From NCBI GenBank assembly GCA_009760885.1, contig CM019715.1, positions 20,078,503 through 20,142,502 of the forward strand: 64,000 bases of DNA, in the 5' to 3' direction. The position numbers and the translations under genes are program-made. The notes beneath the pieces were generated by a model, which was not told the origin of the DNA, made no database searches, and was given only the letters and a program-made list of their open reading frames with translations. The stretch comes from Achatina immaculata. Its lineage: Eukaryota > Mollusca > Gastropoda > Stylommatophora > Achatinidae. The first letter of the stretch is position 1. Every line of letters starts with the position of its first letter. Positions 1 to 11,756 of this stretch are shown here, one piece after another.

Positions 1-258
1 CTCAGCTCACATCTCTGTATGTTATTGTCAGCCCACCAGACAGCTCAGATCACATTTCTGTATGTTACTGTCAGCCCACCAGACAGCTCAGCTCACATCT
101 CTGTATGTTATTGTCAGCCCACCAGACAGTGCAGCTCACATCTCTGTATGTTATTGTCAGCCCACCAGACAGCTCAGATCACATTTCTGTATGTTATTGT
201 CAGCCCACCAGACAGCTTAGATCACATTTCTGTATGTTATTGTCAACCCACCAGACAG
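1..258. repeat. 43-bp minisatellite, six copies
   Basis: Six consecutive 43-bp units, each with the core CAGCCCACCAGACAG preceded by TCTGTATGTTATTG. Units differ by single bases. The array begins at the window edge, so its full length is unknown. Short open frames across it are a by-product of the repeat. Confidence 0.95.
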
Positions 259-338
259 TGTGGCTCAGCCTACAATCTGCAAATATTTTGACTAGCTATT
301 TTTATTCTTCCCATCTTCTGCTTTCTCTCCAGCTACTC

Positions 339-575
339 AACCCTGGTTGTCTGTCTGTGATTGCCCTGTCTTGTACACAACCCTGGTTTGTCTGTCTGTG
401 ACTGCCCTGTCTTGTACACAACCCTAGTGTGTCTGTCTGTGACTGCCCTGTCTTGTACACAACCCTGGCGTGTCTGTCTATGACTGCCCTGTCTTGTACA
501 CAACCCTGGTTTGTCTGTGACTGCTCTGTCTTGTACACAACCCTGGTTTGTCTGTGACTGCCTTGTCTTGCACAC
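339..575. repeat. 37-41-bp minisatellite, about six copies
   Basis: Units start AACCCTGG and end CTTGTACAC. The last two copies lost a TCTG step and are shorter (37 bp). The array lies directly upstream of the candidate exon at 615, inside its presumed intron. Confidence 0.92.
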
Positions 576-614
576 TTGTTTTAAGTGTAATTGTGGAATG
601 TGGTTATTTTTCAG

Positions 615-1000
615 GGCCTTCAAGCAACAGGTATGTCTGTCAAATGAAACATGGCAGACGGGTGAGCTATCAGGAAGGAACTTGGACTACTGAGAATGCG
701 GGCAAAGACCCTCCCTCATGTAATGAGAGACGAGACAGTTGCCCCCCTGGAGTGGGCACAGCTGATGCTGAGAACAGAGAAAGAAGTTTATCACAAGCTT
801 CGAGTGTCTTCGCATCAAATGAAAATCTTAATCACATCAATGCCTGCACAGTTCTGGTGGATGTGGAGTCACGGCGAGACTCTTCTGAAGATTCTGGGAC
901 AAGCTCCACGTCGATAGATTCTGGGCGTTGGGAGTCAGGGGAAGGAACTGACAGAAGCAAAACTTCCAGTGACTCACAACAAAGTAGTTGTGTGAAGTGA
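615..1000 (+). CDS. candidate 3'-terminal coding exon of a host gene, unknown product
   Basis: A pyrimidine-rich stretch ending TTATTTTTCAG at 614 is a good splice acceptor. The frame that follows is open from 615 (phase 1, first full residues PSSNRY) to a TGA at about 998-1000. The encoded tail of about 128 residues has normal protein composition, unlike the repeat-derived frames nearby. It is rich in Ser, Asp, Glu and Arg, with a VLVDVESRRDSSEDSG stretch and a Ser/Thr run, which suggests a disordered, possibly cytoplasmic C-terminus. No domain is recognised and no upstream exon is visible because the window starts 614 bases earlier. An ATG at 548 opens the same frame but lies in the minisatellite-bearing intron, so I do not use it. 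An internal CAG|GTATGT at 628-636 could act as a donor and would then make this a 16-base microexon. Confidence 0.45.
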
Positions 1001-2038
1001 ATGTCACGTGTCATTGTGAACATTAGTTAGTTACAACAAAACACAAAAGATGACCATCAGATGTTAAAGAAAAAAAAACAATGGAGCGGTAATTTAAGCT
1101 GTTATATGGAGTTCAGATATGTAGGAGGACTGTTAGTAACAGAGCGCCAATAAGAGATTTTAGAAGAAAAATGAAGAATAACAAGAGATATTAAACAAAA
1201 TCAGCGACTGAACGAGAGTTGCTAGAATAAAACAAAAACCGGAGCTTAATGACACCTGCTTCTGCCACAACTGGTTATACGTTCCCTGTAATGGGAAACA
1301 GATATCCTCGTATCAGAAACAGAGGAACACAGATACGACTTTTGTAGCAAAACTTTAGTGTTATAGCTAGCTTCTCTCTATTTTTGTTTGTCCTCTAGTT
1401 ATGCTTATACAATGTACAGAGTAGTAAGTATTTTATTTCTGTCCTAACCAGTCACGAGCTGACATGTGTTGGAGACAAAAACACCATTTCTTTGATATTT
1501 TTTTCTACAGTATGTAGACAGGAAAAATAGTGATTCACATTTTCTTAAGGGAAGTTGATCTACACAGTGTTGACATCTACACCGTCTTTCAAATTTATAT
1601 ATACAAATGTATAAAGATGTTTATCCGAACTAAGTATACAATGTGCACTAGCCACTTTTATGAATCTCACTTACGTGTAATGTGGAGACAAGAAACTGGA
1701 TTTCATTTTCTGTGATATAAAACCACCATTTTTTTTCTCGCATGAAGATCATTTGACTGGTCTTTGCTCTGCTCTGACTTCCGTTTAGGACAAACTTAAT
1801 GTTTGTAATTTGTGTCTGAGTATCAAAGACAAAAATATCTGCTTCAGAAAGGCTTTGAAGGATATATTTTCATAGCTTTATTTTATATATTTCCCATGTT
1901 GTTATGGGAAGTGTAGAATTTTTTGAGTACTTTTTATACAGTTCATGTAAAAATACATAAATAGCAAATAATAAAGGTGGTCAGCGTCTGCTAGAAAAAA
2001 TGTGTATTCATCCACTGATGGTCATTTCTTGCTTCTAA
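1001..2038 (+). other. possible 3' UTR of the exon at 615-1000
   Basis: AT-rich sequence with no convincing frame. AATAAA occurs at 1226-1231 and again at 1970-1975, the latter followed by a GT-rich stretch, as expected of a polyadenylation site. That it is a UTR is inferred from its position only. Confidence 0.3.
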
Positions 2039-2222
2039 AACTACTGGACTGACCGGCTCCTAAATCTGGACGGACAGGCTCCTACAGTTACTGGAAGGAC
2101 TGGGTCCCACAACTACTAGGTCGACCGGCTCATAAAATTACAGGAAGGACTGGGTCCCACAACTACTGGACCGACCGGCTCCTAAAATTACTGGACGCAC
2201 TGGCTCCTACTGGACTGACCGA
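2039..2222. repeat. degenerate minisatellite with CTGGACGGACTGGCTCC-like units
   Basis: Roughly 25-30-bp half-units alternate between a GACCGGCTCCTAAA form and a GGACTGGGTCCCACAACTA form. Copies are diverged, so the array looks old. Confidence 0.75.
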
Positions 2223-2764
2223 TCATTTGGAGTTTGTTTATATCTTAGCGGTAACTACTTAAATGGTTATAGCTACAGTTTACTACTGGTCAGCCTTATG
2301 TGATACTCCTTATATCCATCGTTGACTGGTCAGTGGTTTATAGTTGGGCACTAGCCGCTTGTTATCAGTCGGTTTTTCTGAACAATACTACTCCTCCTCT
2401 CTTCATAACTTATTTTGTTTGTTAGTTCTGCTCATATTCATGAGCATCTATCATGTATTTCAAATGGGACATGTGTTCCAGTTCCTACTAATACTTTTTC
2501 TTATTTAACCCAAGTTAATGTCCTCATGCTTATGTAGTTCAAGTGAGGTCACACTCTGGCCCATCCGTTGGCAGACCATGTGACTAGCCTTACAAATGGT
2601 GACCATATATGGTGATGTTTCCGGCTTTCTTCATGTCCTGGAGCGTACATTCTACCTTCAAATATGCCTAAGTACTGAGCTACATTTGATGTGCTTAAAC
2701 GAATGAGAACGCTGTTCTTTAAAATACATTTAAATTACTGCACTAATGCTGAATCCTTTTCTCT
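2223..2764. other. no gene seen
   Basis: AT-rich single-copy-looking sequence. I see no long frame, RNA gene or repeat here. Confidence 0.5.
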
Positions 2765-2765
2765 C

Positions 2766-2995
2766 TAGCGAGTGCGACAAACGTGCTGTAAAGCATGTTC
2801 AATCTTTCGGCAGGTGTGCTTTAAAGTATGTTCAATCTTTCGCAAGTGTGGCAAACGTGCTGTAAAGTATGTTCAATCTTTCGGCAGGTGTGCTTTAAAG
2901 TATGTTCAATCTTTCGGCAAGTGTGGCAAACGTGCTGTAAAGTATGTTCAATCTTTCAGCAAGTGTGGCAAATGTGCTGTAAAGCATGTTCAGTT
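2766..2995. repeat. two-type minisatellite (about 42-bp and 33-bp units)
   Basis: Units share TAAAGTATGTTCAATCTTTC. One type carries GTGTGGCAAACGTGCTG, the other GTGTGCTT. The two types partly alternate, which suggests the 75-bp pair has itself been duplicated. Frames through it are repeat artefacts. Confidence 0.9.
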
Positions 2996-3713
2996 TTTTT
3001 TTTCATTGAAAAACTAAAAAGGTTAGACGGTGCACCACTGGCAGTTTTGAGTGACATGTGACACAGAAATCTGAACACAGTGAATAAAAGTGTCAAAGTG
3101 ATAATCTTTGAGATTAGCGATTAGGTTTCGTTTTTTTCCGGTAAATAGATAATATGTATCAAATAGAATCAGGCAGAGCCGCATTATTTTTAACCTTGTA
3201 CCGCAACTATTACAGCGAGTATTTCAGGCTCTGAGTGTAATGTATTGATGTGTTGTATTTGTACACTGTTTCGGAGATTGTTACATATCTAGTAGTAAAA
3301 GAAAACTGAAATATCCTGTTGGAAATCCTGTTACATTAGCTTCACATTGAACGTGTTATACTTGAAGAAGATGGCCACTTCACTCAGTCATATGGTTATA
3401 AAACTGTCAGTCGTCTCCCCACAAAATGGCGATTATAAAACAGCTTATGCGCTAAGACGTATTAAATGTCGGAAGCTGTCATTGAAATGACTCATCCAGA
3501 AAATACATTCACTGATAGATTCAGATTTCCAGTGTAATCAATTTCTTGTAGGATTAAAATTGTCAAGGCCCATCTGAATATGATCTTTACAAAAATTCTA
3601 AAGCTGAAATGTCCTCATCACTTCCGAGTGTAAGAAACTTTTGACACGAAAACATTTCGTTTCTTTGATCTGGATTTTGTGATTCACAAATTTTTTAAAC
3701 AAATTTTATCTGA
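2996..3713. other. no gene seen
   Basis: AT-rich sequence without a supported gene. It ends at the (TC)n microsatellite. Confidence 0.5.
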
Positions 3714-3761
3714 TCTCTCTCTCTCTCTCTCTCTCTTTCTTTCTCTCTCTGTATCTCTCTC
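3714..3761. repeat. (TC)n microsatellite, interrupted
   Basis: A TC run with TTTCTTTC and TGTA interruptions. Confidence 0.95.
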
Positions 3762-4192
3762 AATGAAAATATGAAAAGTTCATTTAAAATCATTGCGTCT
3801 CACAGCGAAACAATCACATAAATTCATTACATCATCATTAAAGTATCTTCATTTTCACTCGTTGATTTCTTGTTGTGCAAATCACAGTTCATGGAAATTA
3901 AAGTGTATGGCAACACAATGTGCAAAATTTATCTTTACCTGTGGCAGAAAAAAACTTTTGTAATAACCACATTTCGTGAAACTGTCGTGGCTTTCCTCAA
4001 ACTGAGAGGAGAAATGTCATAAGCTGTAACTATGCCTAACCAGCCAGTTTCACTGTCAGGCTTCTCAGGGAGCTCCGCTACGAAAGTCTACACATCGATC
4101 CCTACATTATTTCCTAGGATGTCGTTAGCGAGATCGATGTTGAGGAGCAAAGTGATTGGTCAGTGCTTGCAGTCCTTGACCCCGAAACCGGC
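3762..4192. other. no gene seen
   Basis: AT-rich sequence. A 150-residue frame from 4032 crosses the following (GA)n tract and encodes an Arg-Glu run, so it is not credible as a gene. Confidence 0.5.
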
Positions 4193-4196
4193 AGAG

Positions 4197-4246
<50 letters not shown>
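4193..4246. repeat. (GA)n microsatellite
   Basis: Uninterrupted GA dinucleotides apart from the first few bases. Confidence 0.97.
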
Positions 4247-4248
<2 letters not shown>

Positions 4249-4689
4249 GAGCAAGACATATAAAAGAAAGGATGAAGAAACGAGAGAATAATACAAAGAC
4301 ACGCATGATATATACCCCTGTGGTTCCTGTGAATCAAATTTTATTTAACTGTCAATTTCTTCTGCGCGTATACTTTGCCTCTAAACTTATATCATTTTTC
4401 TGTCTTATCTCACGTCTACGCGCGTTTCAGTTTGATATTTATGTCTCAACTTATCAATGCCAAATTCAAACAAAGTGCCAATAACTGTCATGTGCCCTGT
4501 ATATATGTATATAACATTTGTCTACACGACAAGGACGCTTACAGATGTGTTCCTTTGTTTTATTCACTTTCTGAAATTCATAATTCCCGTATTTATTTGG
4601 TAATACGTTAGCATTTATTACTTATTTCAATAGTGTTAGCATCATGAAAGTTGTAGTTTTTGAAATCGGTGTACTTGTGTGTGACCATG

Positions 4690-5010
4690 TTTGCTGTGTG
4701 TAAACAAAAAACGAAGATGGAGATGGCTAGGCCATATGCTAGGAATGGAAAGATCAAGGCACCTCTGTACCGCCTTGACTTGGCCTCCTCAAAAGAAAAG
4801 AAAGACGGGCAGGCCACAGGAGACATGGAGACGCACAATAAAGGAAGAACTACCGCGGAAAAGACATAGTTTCAGGTATCCCGGCTTGCTCAAGCAAGAT
4901 TGGCTGGGGATGACTGTTGATATTCCGCTGGGAGTACAGAGAACTGGTGATGTTTTCTGTGTACATTTCTTACTGGTGATGATGATGATGAAGATGAATA
5001 AAGCAATGAT
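4690..5010 (+). pseudogene. LINE family H: 3' end of an RTE-like non-LTR retrotransposon
   Basis: From 4691 the frame reads KRRWRWLGHMLGM, later GRPQETWRRTIKEEL. This is the basic tail with a W-LGH-motif and GRP-W-RRT-E-L that closes many RTE-type LINE polyproteins. The RT palm is absent, so the copy is strongly 5'-truncated, as target-primed insertions often are. The frame degrades after about 4865, and the copy ends in GATGATGATGATGAAGATG (from about 4977), which fits the short trinucleotide tail of such elements. The LINE identification is from motif memory. The exact clade is inference. Confidence 0.7.
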
Positions 5011-5099
5011 GATGGTTATAATGCAGACGTGTTTTGTGGTTGATTTTGAGTCTTAATTGATTGGTTAATAAATACTCGTACAAATACTTCCAAAACAAG

Positions 5100-5250
5100 C
5101 GGCTTTGTCTTTGTTGATTTTGTGTTGTTGATGATTTTTGTGTTGTTGATGATTTTGTGTTGCTGATGATGTTGTGTTGTTTCATCAAGTTGTTGATGAT
5201 GTTGTGTTGCTGATGATGTTGTGTTGTTGATCGTGTTATTGTTAATGACA
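5100..5250. repeat. GTT/GAT-rich minisatellite (about 18-bp unit)
   Basis: Repeats of TTGTGTTGTTGATGAT with TTGCTGATGAT variants. The minus-strand frames full of Asn, Gln and Thr that cross it are artefacts. Confidence 0.85.
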
Positions 5251-6060
5251 GGAAATTTATAAAAGTTGGAAGAGAAATTGGTTTGGAGAAAAGAATAAAG
5301 ACAGGAGGAGGAACTGGGAAATGAAGGAATGAGGGCAGAGGAGAAAGTTGAGTGTATTTTATAAATATGTATGCATATATTCTGAAAATAGTTTGCATAT
5401 CTGTATATATTGAAGCGCATTCTCTCCCCCCTCCCTCCCCCACTACATGTAACCACATGGCGCTTTTGGTTGAATGATTGGTTGGGTTAACGATTGGGTG
5501 GTGGTTGATTGGTGGTTTCTTGTGTTCTTCTGTTGGTTCGGTAGTTAGTTGAGTAAATAGATTGGTTTGGAGTTGGGATGATTGATGACACCTGTATGTG
5601 TGAACTTGACTTAAAAAAACCGGCTTCATAGTCAAGTTTATCGCAGTCTGGTTAACTTAACAATCTGGTGAATTATGCCAGTCTGGTGAATTATGGCAAA
5701 GAAGCAAAAAATTGTTGTAACTGCAGTTATCGCTGGACTCGCATTCGGGGTCTGACCTTGAGAAGCTAATTTCACCAACGTATGGAGCACATCAGTCACT
5801 GCCTTCATAGTTGCTAAAATAAATTTAACACATGTTTCTAACAGCCCATGGATAGACTGAGAAATTATGGTTGTTTTTAAAATAGTACGTCAAGCGATAA
5901 GGAACAATATTGAACAGGATCATGTCAAAATACAGATGAGAATATGATGTAATGTTAGTGATTAGAACTGAAGCTATACATAAGCACAAATATGCTAAAG
6001 GAGTTTATATCTAACAAAAGATTATTCAGAAGTTGTCAGACAAGGACAACAGTTCATTAA
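5251..6060. other. no gene seen
   Basis: AT-rich. 5460-5620 is rich in TTGGTTG steps, and CTGGTGAATTATG is repeated near 5655-5690. No gene is supported. Confidence 0.45.
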
Positions 6061-6189
6061 ACTGTGAATTATTATCTTATGTTAAGACTGTGGACTGAAG
6101 TCAAACTCGCTGTCCGTTTTAGCAAAGCAGATCGTGAAAGTAGTTATTTAACGCGATTTTCTATCGCGGAAAATGTCCCAGAAGTGGAT

Positions 6190-6830
6190 GTACACCTAGT
6201 TAATTATAGCAGTACACTGGAGGCACATCTGGTTAATTATAGCAGTAGATTGGAGGCACATCTGGTTAATTATAGCAGTACATTGGAGGCACATCTGGTT
6301 AATTATAGCAGTACATTGGAGGCACATCTGGTTAATTATAGCAGTACATTGGAGGCACATCTGGTTAATTATAGCAGTAGATTGGAGGCACATCTGGTTA
6401 ATTATAGCAGCACATTGGAGGCACATTTGGTTAATTATAGCAGTACATTGGAGGCACATCTGGTTAATTATAGCAGTACATTGGAGGCACATCTGGTTAA
6501 TTATAGCAGTACATTGGAGGCACATCTGGTTAATTATAGCAGTACATTGGAGGCACATCTGGTTAATTATAGCAGTACATTGGAGGCACATCCGGTTAAT
6601 TATAGCAGTACAATGGACGCACACCAGGTTAAGTATAACCATACAGTGGAGACACCCAAAGCTAAGTGTAACAGTACAATGGAAACACATGGTTAAGTTT
6701 AACAATGTAGTAGAGACACATGAAACTATAACAATACAATGGAAACTCCCCTGGTTAAGTATAACAGTATAGTGGAAACACACTAGGTTAAGTACAACAG
6801 TACAATCACACCTAGTTAAAAACTGTAGTT
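6190..6830. repeat. 33-bp minisatellite, about 13 good copies plus degenerate tail
   Basis: The unit is TTAATTATAGCAGTACATTG followed by GAGGCACATCTGG. Because 33 is a multiple of three, the plus frame (6064-6696) stays open and encodes an 11-residue repeat HLVNYSSTLEA. The minus strand is also open over most of the array. After about 6600 the units diverge (AAGTATAACCATACAGTGG and similar). No signal peptide is visible, and both strands being open argues for a repeat artefact. Confidence 0.92.
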
Positions 6831-7149
6831 AACACAAGAAGCGGACATACTTTCAACTAATTAGAAGCTTACCATTCTAGTGTTTATGTCGTGTAGGTGT
6901 GGCTGGCCGGAAACTGACATATTTTCGACTCTTCAGAAAGATAAAAGGAAGAATGTTTGATGTGGTATATGTAACGCCTGAAGTGGGGACTATGATGGTT
7001 TATATAATTGTTTTGTAAGTGAAATGAAGATAAGGGAAAATTAACTATAAAAAATGCAACGCGGAGAGAGCATAAATTGAATAATTTTAAGCCGAAATAT
7101 AAAGGAAAAAAAATGGTAGGAGAAAAACACCAAAATACTCTCTTTACTT

Positions 7150-8435
7150 TTTAAGTGGCCCAAGAATGGAAGCGCTCATATCTCTGCCGAGCACGGAGAA
7201 TCTAAAATTGTGTACAAACTATAGAACTATGGCGCTTATAATTCATGCAAACACGATTTTGCTACGAATCATACTGAAAAGAATGGAAGAAAAAATAGAG
7301 CAAGAAATGGAATACAGGCGGGTTTCAGACCAGTCAGAGACACTAGAGATCATAGACTAAACATGAGGAGCATCATAGAATAGTATAGAGACTACAAAGT
7401 GGATTTCTACACCTGTTTTGTAGACTACTGCAAAACCTTTGACTGTGTACAACATCAACAAGTATGGTCTATTATGAACAACATGGGTTTTCCCAGTCAT
7501 CTGGTACATTTTATCACCAAACTGTACCAAATTCAAAGGGTACAGTGAGGGTAGATGGTGAAACATCAGATTGGTTTGATGTAAAAAAAGGGAGTAAAAC
7601 GGTAATGTATTCTTTTTTTGTGGTTGTTTAACATCTACACTGAAAGCGTCATGAGGAATGTAAGACATGAGCAAGAAATAACTAAGTTTGACTCTTTCAA
7701 TATCGGGGACACCAGATTAAAGAAATTAGATATGCCAATGATACTCTTCTATCAGGACTACAACAGTTGATTCTCTCAAACAAAAGACACAACAAAGCTC
7801 AGAACCTCTTTTTAAACTCCAAAAAAACGAAAGTAATGATAAATGAGAAACAAACCCAAAATTACACAAAGAGCTGGAAAATGTATATACATTTGAATAT
7901 CTAAGTGTGAATGCACAGTGAAAAATCAAAGAAACTAGCACAAAGGAAAAGTATGTGCCAAGGCATCAACAGTAAAACAAAGCTCTATTTACTATGAACT
8001 TAACACATTCCCAGGGATAAAGTTCGGATGTGAAACATGGACACTTAACTAAACAACAGAAAAGAGAATAACAGCATTTGAAATTAAATGTTATAGATCG
8101 GCATTTAGAATATCATGGATAGAAAGAAAATCAAATAAAGAGAGATTGATGGGGTTAAGTGTCGCCGGCTCGTAAGTGGCCCGTAAACACAATCAGAATT
8201 AGAAAGCTGAGATACTTCGGCCACTTCAATGGTTTGGAGAGGTTAATAGTAGAAACCAAAGTGCCCGCAAAAGATAAAAGGGATGACCTCGCCGCAGGTG
8301 GACTCAGGACATGACGGGATGTCTGAATTTGTCTTTGCAAGATGCTGGTTAACTTGTGCAAGACGTATTCATACATGGAGGCTGTGTATTGGACATTATG
8401 GAAAGGACACGTCACATGAGTATGGGAGGTAACTA
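7150..8435 (+). pseudogene. LINE family F: decayed reverse transcriptase
   Basis: Across shifting frames the pieces run in RT order: LKLCTNYRTMALI near 7200, then CTTTGACTGTGTACAACATC (an FDCVQH motif-A remnant) near 7438, VRVDGETSDWFDVK near 7545, and a YANDTLL-like motif C near 7730 in place of YADDT. Next come KAQNLFLNSKKTKVMINE and a C-terminal stretch, EAVYWTLWKGHVT, near 8380. Many stops and frameshifts show it is dead. The minus-strand copy at 47225-48330 matches it over the whole C-terminal half. The 5' part with the endonuclease is missing. Confidence 0.8.
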
Positions 8436-9420
8436 ATGTAATTTTTGTGTGGCCATTAGCTCTGTGAGTTATTCTCTCCTGGAATCTATCTGTATCTTTC
8501 TTTATTGTGAACTTGAAAACTTCAGGAATCTGACATACCTTTTTCACAAGGATGTTGTCACTAATATAGGACGGAAAGTGGCTTTGATGGCTTGCTTGAA
8601 TTCCTAGAGCAGAACGAAAAAAACAGTAGCGTGCACATTCTACGCTAACTGGGGTACAAATCAACAAAATCATTTTGATAAGGAGCACAGCTTGGAAGTA
8701 GAGCTAGAGATAGCTGCCTTTGATTATCCTGGGTGTAATGACAGCGTTATAAAGCACCGAAATGTTTGTTCTGTGTGAGATCTATACATAGACTTTTCTT
8801 TAGTTAGGAGAATGTTCTAACGATATTGTGCACATCTATAAACTCATAAAGAGGTATTTAAATATTATAAACTTATCAGTTCTATGGCTTAAAAAGACGA
8901 AATAGTGCAGAACACATGCAATCTGAAATTTGTGTGGCGGGAATGCTGAAAGACAACAAACAGACACTATAGCTTGGGCTGATATGAAAATCTGCTGGTG
9001 CCACCGGTTAGAACTGTGCTGTGGGGTGAAATGTGCCTTGGAGGGTGCGCAAAAGTTCTGATGACGTTTGAAGAAGGTAAACAATAAGTGGTTTTACTTT
9101 ACTCAGTTTTAAATGTTGAAATCTCCACTTAAAAAAGTGACCGAGTTTATCTTTTGATGAATTCTTTAATTCTTCGAGAACTGTGAACTTTGAATGGATG
9201 ATAATCTTCACTCTACTGCGAACATAGATGAGTGTGTTAGATAATACCTTTATCAGAATCATCGAACGCCTGCAGGCCAAGATCCACTCCATGATGTTTC
9301 TGTTGTCAGGCTATTGTGTACTTTGGGGTAGCAGTACAGGGATAGATGTATCTGTCATGGTGATGGAGTTTTCTGAGAAGTCTACATTGTACGTCCTCTC
9401 ATGGAAGCAAAGACAACTGT
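8436..9420. other. no gene seen
   Basis: A 177-residue minus frame (8155-8688) overlaps the LINE F remnant and shows no recognisable motif. I see no RNA gene or clear repeat here. Confidence 0.45.
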
Positions 9421-9515
9421 AGCACCCTACCCATTACATGCACCACTCTGTGGTGTCGTACCCCACCCACTGCATGCACCACTCTGTGGTGTCGTACTCC
9501 ACCCATTGCACTTAC
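9421..9515. repeat. 36-bp minisatellite, about 2.5 copies
   Basis: Unit CATGCACCACTCTGTGGTGT followed by CGTACCCCACCCACTG. A short internal palindrome, CACCACTCTGTGGTG, lies in each unit. Confidence 0.85.
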
Positions 9516-9639
9516 ATGATGTCAGCAGCCCGTACTCTCTCCATGTATGATGTATGTATTGTACTGTCCTCACCACATCATGAACTAAAAAAAAAGCTTA
9601 ACTCTTTCACACAAAGCTGACAATGCTAAGCCTCAAGGT

Positions 9640-9945
9640 TGGCGAAACAGCCGCACAAGCCACTATCCCGTCTCTTCTTTGCTACCCCCAGTAACAGACC
9701 TAGCCTGGTGCGACGCAAGGGTCGCCATAGTCCGCATGGTGGCGGAGTCTGCTAAAGAAGCTTTGCACATCCCCTGCTTTTCTAACCCGACTCAGGGACC
9801 GAAAAAATAGCCACCATAACTTGCTTTCAGTCTCATAACTTGCTTTCAGTCCCATAACTTGTTTTGCCTCGATGTCATCGTGGCATCGGCTGGAAATAAA
9901 ACCAGCTCATAGTTTCACTGTGATGGAAGAAGAAGAAGAAGAGTT
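9640..9945. mobile_element. dispersed repeat 'S1', copy 1, ending in (GAA)n
   Basis: Matches 34075-34330 (and more weakly 48965-49050) over a core containing AGACCTAGCCTGG, GGTGGCGGAGTCTGCTAAAG and CACATCCCCTGCTTTTC. Copy 1 ends in GATGGAAGAAGAAGAAGAAG at about 9940. It has no coding capacity. A short non-autonomous retroelement is the likeliest reading, but I see no clear pol III boxes. Confidence 0.65.
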
Positions 9946-10860
9946 TAGTATTAGGTTCTTGATGCCATCGCGAACGAGATACTCTCATAATCGCTCCACC
10001 ACCTGTTGTCAGTGAACGTTCATGGATGGTCCTTAGCAAGAAAAAGAAGTGAAGTTAGAAATTACAGACAAGACCACATAAAAGCGAGCAAACAAAAACT
10101 GCTTTACTAAAGTGGAAAGATGGAGGTTTTCGAAAAATCCAACAAGAAGACAGGAGTAGAAATAGAATAAAACGAAAACAAACTACAAAGACAAATAGAA
10201 CCAATATTTCAGCTGAGAATAAGTCATCATCAATGATAACTGAAACGTGGAGCAAATAATAATTTCAGTGAGATAAAATAATTTATATGTTAGTTTTTCT
10301 TTTTCTGAACTGCGTAAAAGATGAGAATGGAATGAGGTAAATTTGCAGATGGCTTATAGTGCCAGTGTTAAGTGCAGTCAGAGTTTCCCTATTTATTTAT
10401 GTTACATCGAGTAGGCTTTGTCTAAACATCTAAACATTGTTCATGTTTGAACTAGCGCTGTCTCTGTTTAGCTAGAGAGCAATACGAAGTTTTATTTATC
10501 TGAATGTCCACGCAGTTTTCTAGTAATGAGACGTTTAAACCGAGTTCTGTAACACAGAGCTTCTCAAACTGTCTGCCGCAGGAGAGGCAGAGTTGTGTAT
10601 ATTGATAGCAAGAGTATTTTTGTTCAATTACAACCCACACAACTGCATATTTATACAAGTATATTTGTATAACAACTTCAGTTATCTTCATATTCATGTA
10701 CAACATTGGTTTATTTTGATGCAAATGCTGAGCTGGAGGGCTGTCAATCAATGAGCAGCAGTTCTACGATGATCAAGTCACTCGGGCAGTTCAAGCTAAC
10801 ATTAAGAACATAGCCATGACCAGAGAGAAATTTTGTACACACTCTTTCTAAACCTACATC
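9946..10860. other. no gene seen
   Basis: AT-rich sequence with only short frames and no recognised motif. Confidence 0.5.
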
Positions 10861-11042
<182 letters not shown>

Positions 11043-11542
11043 CAGATGAGGAGGAGAATGAGGATGAAATTCAAATCACGCTGTTCCTGTAATTCAAACT
11101 TAATAACTTTAATGTACCATAGTGAACAGTGAGGCAGTTTTCAAAGTGAACTAATCTCTAGAGTAATACTGTAAAATGGCAAATAATTTGAAATCTGATT
11201 TACCTGCAGAGAGTTCTTAAAAGTTTTTAAAAAACCGGTTTGTAGGCACCAAGGGAAATAGATATTAATGAACGTGATCCTAGTCTACTCTAAGATCTAT
11301 CTCGCCTATAAATTCAAAGAGGGAGAAAAGTAAAGAAATTTGAAAATTATGCGATATTTATTTACAACGGACAGGAAAAGCTAATGCAGTACAACACCTT
11401 CTCAACGGCGAATGTGTAGTTCGAACACATACAGCGAAACGCTCTTTCTTTATTCTAGTTGAAGCCAATGTAAAAAAAAATGGGCATTCCCGTGCGAGAT
11501 TGCACCATTAATGTACAGCACTCTGTAGTGAGGTTTAATTGG
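11043..11542. other. no gene seen
   Basis: AT-rich sequence with no supported feature. Confidence 0.5.
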
Positions 11543-11756
11543 GCAGAGGGAGTGAAACCTGCTGAAAGTCACGGAGTGAAACCTGCTGAAAATCACGGAG
11601 GACCTGCTGAAAGTCACGGAGTGAAACCTGCTGAAAGTCACGGAGGACCTGCTGAAAGTCACGGAGTGAAACCTGCTGAAAGTCACGGAGGACCTGCTGA
11701 AAGTCACGGAGTGAAACCTACTGAAAGTCACGGAGTGAAACCTGCTGAAAGTCACC
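11543..11756. repeat. 24/21-bp mixed minisatellite
   Basis: A 24-bp unit, GGAGTGAAACCTGCTGAAAG + TCAC, alternates with a 21-bp unit in which GTGAAA is replaced by GAC. The alternation is near regular through the middle of the array. Both lengths are multiples of three, so frames stay open. Confidence 0.93.

Noticed and set aside
4970..5635. 221-residue minus-strand frame rich in Asn, Gln and His
   Set aside because: It crosses the GTT/GAT minisatellite and the LINE H tail in antisense. Composition reflects the repeats.
8155..8688. 177-residue minus-strand frame
   Set aside because: Overlaps the antisense of the LINE F pseudogene and has no motif.
11543..11756. Alternating long/short units read as a repeat-spacer array
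   Set aside because: The two unit types differ only by a three-base length change. There is no spacer sequence.
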